Below, piece by piece: positions 60,688-64,000 of a stretch of DNA of 64,000 bases; position 1 is the stretch's first letter; each line of letters begins with the position of its first letter. This stretch comes from Azospirillum sp. OGB3. Its GTDB lineage: Bacteria; Pseudomonadota; Alphaproteobacteria; Azospirillales; Azospirillaceae. Below the pieces are notes generated by a model. It did no database searches, was not told the DNA's origin, and was given only the letters and a program-made list of their open reading frames with translations. The stretch spans positions 434,001 to 498,000 of the forward strand of contig NZ_JACHYN010000003.1 in the NCBI RefSeq assembly GCF_014192915.1. The letters are read 5' to 3'. The position numbers were made by a program, and so were the translations under genes.

Positions 60688-61323
60688 TCAATTCTTCGCC
60701 GAACGCAGCGGCTTGAACACGGCGTTCAGGGACCCCGGCACCAGCTCGCCCCGTTCGGTCAGGTTGAAGCGGAACGCGGTGATCTCCTGCCCTTCGTGGT
60801 CCAGCCGGACGCGCGTTGCGGCTACAGTGGCGGCCCCCGATTCATGCTCCGCCTTGACGCGGGCGACCACCCGGACCCAGATGGGAAAGACATTCTCCAG
60901 ATTGCGGAACATGTGCACGTTGACCGTGTATTCTCCTGGAGGAATGCCGCGGGAATAGGAGGTTTCGAAATTGATTTCCGTGGGATCGGCGTAGGCCCCC
61001 AGATCGTCGCGCAGCAGGTTGAAGATCAGCCCCGACTTGTTCGAGTAGCCGACCGGCACGTCGCCCGGTGCCTGCACCCACAGATCGACGTCGCTGCGCA
61101 GCTTGTCGTCCCAGCGCGCCTCGATGATGACGTTTCCCGGCGGTTCCATGCCCGCCGCGGCGGACGACGAAGACTCGTTCTGCTGATTGGCCTCGGTCTT
61201 CTTGGCCTCGTTGATGAAGGGTACCGCCAGCACCGCGCAGGCCACGAAGCCGCACAGCAGCAGCGTCAGCAGGTCGCGCGCGACGAGCACACCGGTTTGG
61301 TCCTCGCCCAGGAAGTCGTTCAT
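60688..61323 (-). CDS. ExbD-like membrane protein with YfaP/DUF2135-like domain
   Basis: A 211-residue protein. One N-terminal helix (VARDLLTLLLCGFVACAVLA) has Asp17 near its start, the place of the proton-carrying Asp of ExbD/TolR/MotB. A flexible Ser/Gln-rich linker (about 40-60) leads to a periplasmic beta domain, where DVDLWVQAPGDVPVGYSNKS and GEYTVNVHMFRNLENVFPIW match the YfaP/DUF2135 pattern. ExbD itself has a different periplasmic domain, so this is a novel architecture. Its start overlaps the ExbB-like stop by four bases. Confidence 0.72.
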   Translation of the reverse strand: MNDFLGEDQTGVLVARDLLTLLLCGFVACAVLAVPFINEAKKTEANQQNESSSSAAAGMEPPGNVIIEARWDDKLRSDVDLWVQAPGDVPVGYSNKSGLIFNLLRDDLGAYADPTEINFETSYSRGIPPGEYTVNVHMFRNLENVFPIWVRVVARVKAEHESGAATVAATRVRLDHEGQEITAFRFNLTERGELVPGSLNAVFKPLRSAKN

Positions 61324-61976
61324 GGTGTGGCCTCACCGCCCAGGGCGCCGTAGGGGGCCGTTTGCGGCGTGGCGAAGTCCGGCGCCCCCGTCGTCCGCGG
61401 AGCCAGCCGCGAGCGGGCGTGGGCCTCGTCCATGATCAGGGCACACAGCGACGCCGTGGCCCCGCGCAAGAGTTGAAGGTTGCAGGTGGTCCACAAGCAC
61501 AGCGCACCGCCCAGCATGGTGGCATAGATCGCGACGCCCAAACCGCTGGCCAGCGTCGTCACCATGGCGCCGGCCGAGGCGGCGTTGCCCACCATGTCGG
61601 GCGTGATGTTCGCGGCGAACAGGCTGAAGCCCCAGGCGGTGCCGATCAGGCCGAGCATGCCCAGCGCGTTGGCGATGTGCTGAAGGTGCGAGATCCGGGA
61701 GAACAGGCGGATTTCCAGGGCGCGCTCGCTCTCGACCTTCATCAGCCGTCCGCCGCCGAGCTTGGCCTTGTCCAACTCACCACCGATCTTCCACACCCGA
61801 TAAGCCGACATCACCAGCCCGACGAGGAAGACAATCCCGATGATCGCGGTCGCCACGGCGATGTGCCCGGTCAAGACCCGGTCCAACCACCCCTGTACAT
61901 AGAGGACGAAGACGAACGCCGAGATCGTCAAATTGAAGGCAACGAATTTCGCCTTGAGGAGCCACTGTTCTTCCAT
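61320..61976 (-). CDS. MotA/TolQ/ExbB-family proton channel protein
   Basis: A 218-residue membrane protein with four transmembrane helices at about 9-27, 36-59, 97-123 and 134-165. LGMLGLIGTAWGFSLF and MVTTLASGLGVAIYATMLGG are the MotA/TolQ/ExbB signatures (family: GxxGTVxG... and TTxxGLxxAIPA). These proteins form pentameric channels that use proton flow to drive a second component. Here the partner is the next gene (four-base overlap). An EcfG-type promoter lies about 264 bp upstream of the start. The system is not tol-pal or exbB-tonB. Confidence 0.82.
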   Translation of the reverse strand: MEEQWLLKAKFVAFNLTISAFVFVLYVQGWLDRVLTGHIAVATAIIGIVFLVGLVMSAYRVWKIGGELDKAKLGGGRLMKVESERALEIRLFSRISHLQHIANALGMLGLIGTAWGFSLFAANITPDMVGNAASAGAMVTTLASGLGVAIYATMLGGALCLWTTCNLQLLRGATASLCALIMDEAHARSRLAPRTTGAPDFATPQTAPYGALGGEATP

Positions 61977-62399
61977 GGTTTTGACCCTGTGACGGTTGCG
62001 TGTGTCTCCGGATCGTCATGTTCAGGCGGCAGTGGCGCATAACGGCGGCGCCGCGGAAAGCCGGGCGGCGATGGCGGGATCGGGAGAGCGGAAGACGAAT
62101 GTGCGGCGGCATGCGCTGGCGGCACCAGCGCCGTTGGTCTGGGCGCTGGCGGCAGGACGGCTCCGTGTCGGCCATCGGTTCATCGGCGCACCTTCGCCGG
62201 AATTGCGCGACGACGGAGCCATTCAGGAGTCATCCGTCACCTCATGAACCCCGGCCCAGGCCAAGAGTTCCCGACACCCGGCGACGGACCTACCGGGTTG
62301 ACGCGCGACACGGCGGGGGAAAAGCGCCCGCGACGGGAGAGAGGAAGTGAGCGACCCGCGGCGTTACGCCCCGGCAACCATCCTTACGGAATTGGCCCT
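61977..62399. other. Leader region of the ExbB-like operon, no firm gene
   Basis: 423 bp without a convincing gene. Short open frames on the minus strand (for example 62222-62022, 66 codons, MAPSSRNSGEGAPMNRW...) could encode a small stress peptide, since the EcfG-type promoter at 62247-62271 points at it, but composition is not gene-like. No terminator was found after the hemerythrin gene. Confidence 0.4.
62247..62271 (-). promoter_or_regulatory. EcfG-type promoter upstream of the ExbB-like operon
   Basis: On the minus strand GGAAC (62271-62267) is 17 bp from GTT (62249-62247). Transcription would start near 62240, giving a leader of about 264 bases to the ExbB-like gene. Confidence 0.5.
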
Positions 62400-62810
62400 T
62401 TACGCCACGCCCTTTTCCTTCAGGAAGGGGCCATACTTCTTGTCGGTACCCTGGATGTGCTTGATGAGCCAGTTCTTCAGGAAGTTCATCACCTCCATGC
62501 TCAGCGTGGCGGTGGCGCCGGCGTGATACTTGCGCTGCACCTCCAGCACCTGATTGGCCAGCGCATCGTGCTCCGCCTTGTGGGCGTCGCGGTCCGGATA
62601 GCCGAGGCGGGCGAAATGCTCCTCCTCATGGGTGAAGTGCGACTTGGTGTAGGCGACGAGGCTGTCGAGGATGCCGCCCAGCGCCTCCTTGCTGCGCCCC
62701 GCCTGAACGGCGTCGAACAGCTCGTTGACCAGGGCGACCAGTTGCTTGTGCTCCTCGTCGAACTGCTTGATCCCGACGCTCAGCTTGTCGTTCCACACCA
62801 TCAGCGGCAT
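62400..62810 (-). CDS. Bacteriohemerythrin
   Basis: A 136-residue non-haem di-iron oxygen-binding protein. The iron ligands are all visible: FDEEHKQLVALVNELFDAV (His/Glu), SHFTHEEEHFARLGYPD (HxxxEEHF), DAHKAEHDALANQVLE (HxxxH) and WLIKHIQGTDKKYGPFL (HxxxxD). Hemerythrins store or sense oxygen, and this one is compact without a sensor partner. The ATG at 62810 begins the domain. It may link to the two FixL-like PAS proteins in oxygen response, though that is inference. Confidence 0.95.
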   Translation of the reverse strand: MPLMVWNDKLSVGIKQFDEEHKQLVALVNELFDAVQAGRSKEALGGILDSLVAYTKSHFTHEEEHFARLGYPDRDAHKAEHDALANQVLEVQRKYHAGATATLSMEVMNFLKNWLIKHIQGTDKKYGPFLKEKGVA

Positions 62811-62921
62811 TTCGTTCCGTCCCCTCGCGCTGGGCCTCACATGACCGGCCGGGGAAAACCCCAGGCCGCGAAAGGGTAACGTCTTCGCGTGGACGCTTCA
62901 ACGGTCGGCAACGCAACGCCC

Positions 62922-62946
62922 GGAACCAATCCGACGGGCGGCTGTT
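62922..62946 (+). promoter_or_regulatory. EcfG-type general stress promoter before the DUF3072 gene
   Basis: GGAAC (62922-62926) - 17 bp - GTT (62944-62946) matches the EcfG/RpoE2 consensus, with the DUF3072 start 32 bp downstream of GTT. Confidence 0.65.
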
Positions 62947-62978
62947 CGTCAGACGTTTCCAGAACAAAGGAACATTCC

Positions 62979-63266
62979 ATGAACGCGAAACGCGACAGCA
63001 ATGGCGAGAAGCAGCCCCCTCGCGCAGAGGCCCCGAATCCGGAGAGCAACCCGAAAACGACGCCCGCCGGGGGAACCGACCACTCGAACCGCGAGAAGGA
63101 CCCGGACGACTGGACGACGGGTGACGAGCCGATGACCGGGGCGCAGGCCTCCTACCTGAAGACGCTCAGCGAGGAGGCCGGCGAAGGCTTCGATGGAGAT
63201 TTGACGAAGGCCGAAGCCTCCAAACGCATCGACGCCCTTCAGGACAAGACCGGCCGCGGCACCTGA
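62979..63266 (+). CDS. DUF3072 family small protein
   Basis: A 95-residue, highly hydrophilic protein. The first 50 residues are disordered and rich in Pro/Asn/Glu; then DPDDWTTGDEPMTGAQASYL and KTLSEEAGEGFDGDLTKAEA (helix pair) are the DUF3072 core, a helix-turn-helix-like fold seen in SAP-like DNA-interacting proteins. Function unknown; family members often appear in stress regulons. A purine-rich AAAGGAA precedes the ATG. It is the best example of an EcfG promoter in the window. Confidence 0.85.
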   Translation: MNAKRDSNGEKQPPRAEAPNPESNPKTTPAGGTDHSNREKDPDDWTTGDEPMTGAQASYLKTLSEEAGEGFDGDLTKAEASKRIDALQDKTGRGT

Positions 63267-63305
63267 CGGGAGACGCCGCGGCCCCAGGCCCAGATGCTCA
63301 GGCCC

Positions 63306-64000
<695 letters not shown>

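Noticed and set aside
62022-62222. Possible 66-codon gene just after the EcfG-type promoter
   Set aside because: Suggestive position, but Ala/Pro/Arg-rich composition and no good ribosome site; kept only as a note in the leader region.

Overview
The window is high-GC chromosomal DNA from an alphaproteobacterium. The order rpoZ - rel/spoT - pdxJ - acpS - lepB - rnc - era, NifX-like and FixL-like proteins, and several alphaproteobacterial stress families point to the Rhodospirillales, most likely Azospirillum (close to A. brasilense/A. baldaniorum). That assignment rests on family recognition only. No rRNA, tRNA, CRISPR array, prophage or insertion sequence was found. Long open frames opposite real genes are common and are GC artefacts.

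Layout. 1-5.1 kb: end of a metallophosphoesterase, a family 2 glycosyltransferase, a ClpP-like protease with a strong terminator, two small flagellum-related proteins and a TPR/glycosyltransferase fusion. 5.1-15.2 kb: a minus-strand housekeeping block (ycjX-ycjF; rpoZ, rel, pdxJ-acpS-lepB-rnc-era with start/stop overlaps) followed by a NYN-domain nuclease. 15.2-26.5 kb: phytase-like esterase, HWE-type kinase, NifX-like protein, LdtR-like MarR regulator, DUF2076 protein, a stress block DUF2934-hsp20-lon, universal stress protein, GDSL autotransporter and cytochrome b561. 26.6-38.4 kb: a SpoIIE-type phosphatase with altered catalytic residues, M48 protease, the CbpA/CbpM chaperone pair, a thioredoxin-reductase-like enzyme divergent from an Hpt protein and a receiver, GST, wrbA with a divergent LysR regulator, and a TPR-methyltransferase. 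38.4-49.8 kb: lytic transglycosylase, rlmJ, two tandem paralogues of unknown function, a tyrosine phosphatase, a truncated TPR gene, a hybrid kinase with a FixL-like PAS domain, an MsbA-like exporter and a patatin phospholipase. 49.9-64 kb: GNAT, porin, K+/H+ antiporter, a PAS-GGDEF-EAL protein, rpoH, receiver, M23 peptidase, YajQ, a three-gene ExbB/ExbD-like operon, hemerythrin, DUF3072 and an incomplete oligopeptide ABC ATPase.

Theme. Four intergenic regions contain GGAAC-N17-GTT, the consensus of the alphaproteobacterial general-stress sigma factor EcfG: before DUF2934-hsp20-lon, before DUF3072, upstream of the ExbB/ExbD-like operon, and as a near-palindrome between the thioredoxin-reductase-like gene and the Hpt gene. 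With rpoH, Lon, Hsp20, CbpA/CbpM, the universal stress protein and DUF families typical of stress regulons, this suggests a stress-response neighbourhood. The best candidates for undescribed biology are the ExbB/ExbD-like operon, whose second protein joins a membrane anchor to a YfaP-like domain, and the tandem Cys/His-conserved paralogues at 40.5-42.5 kb.
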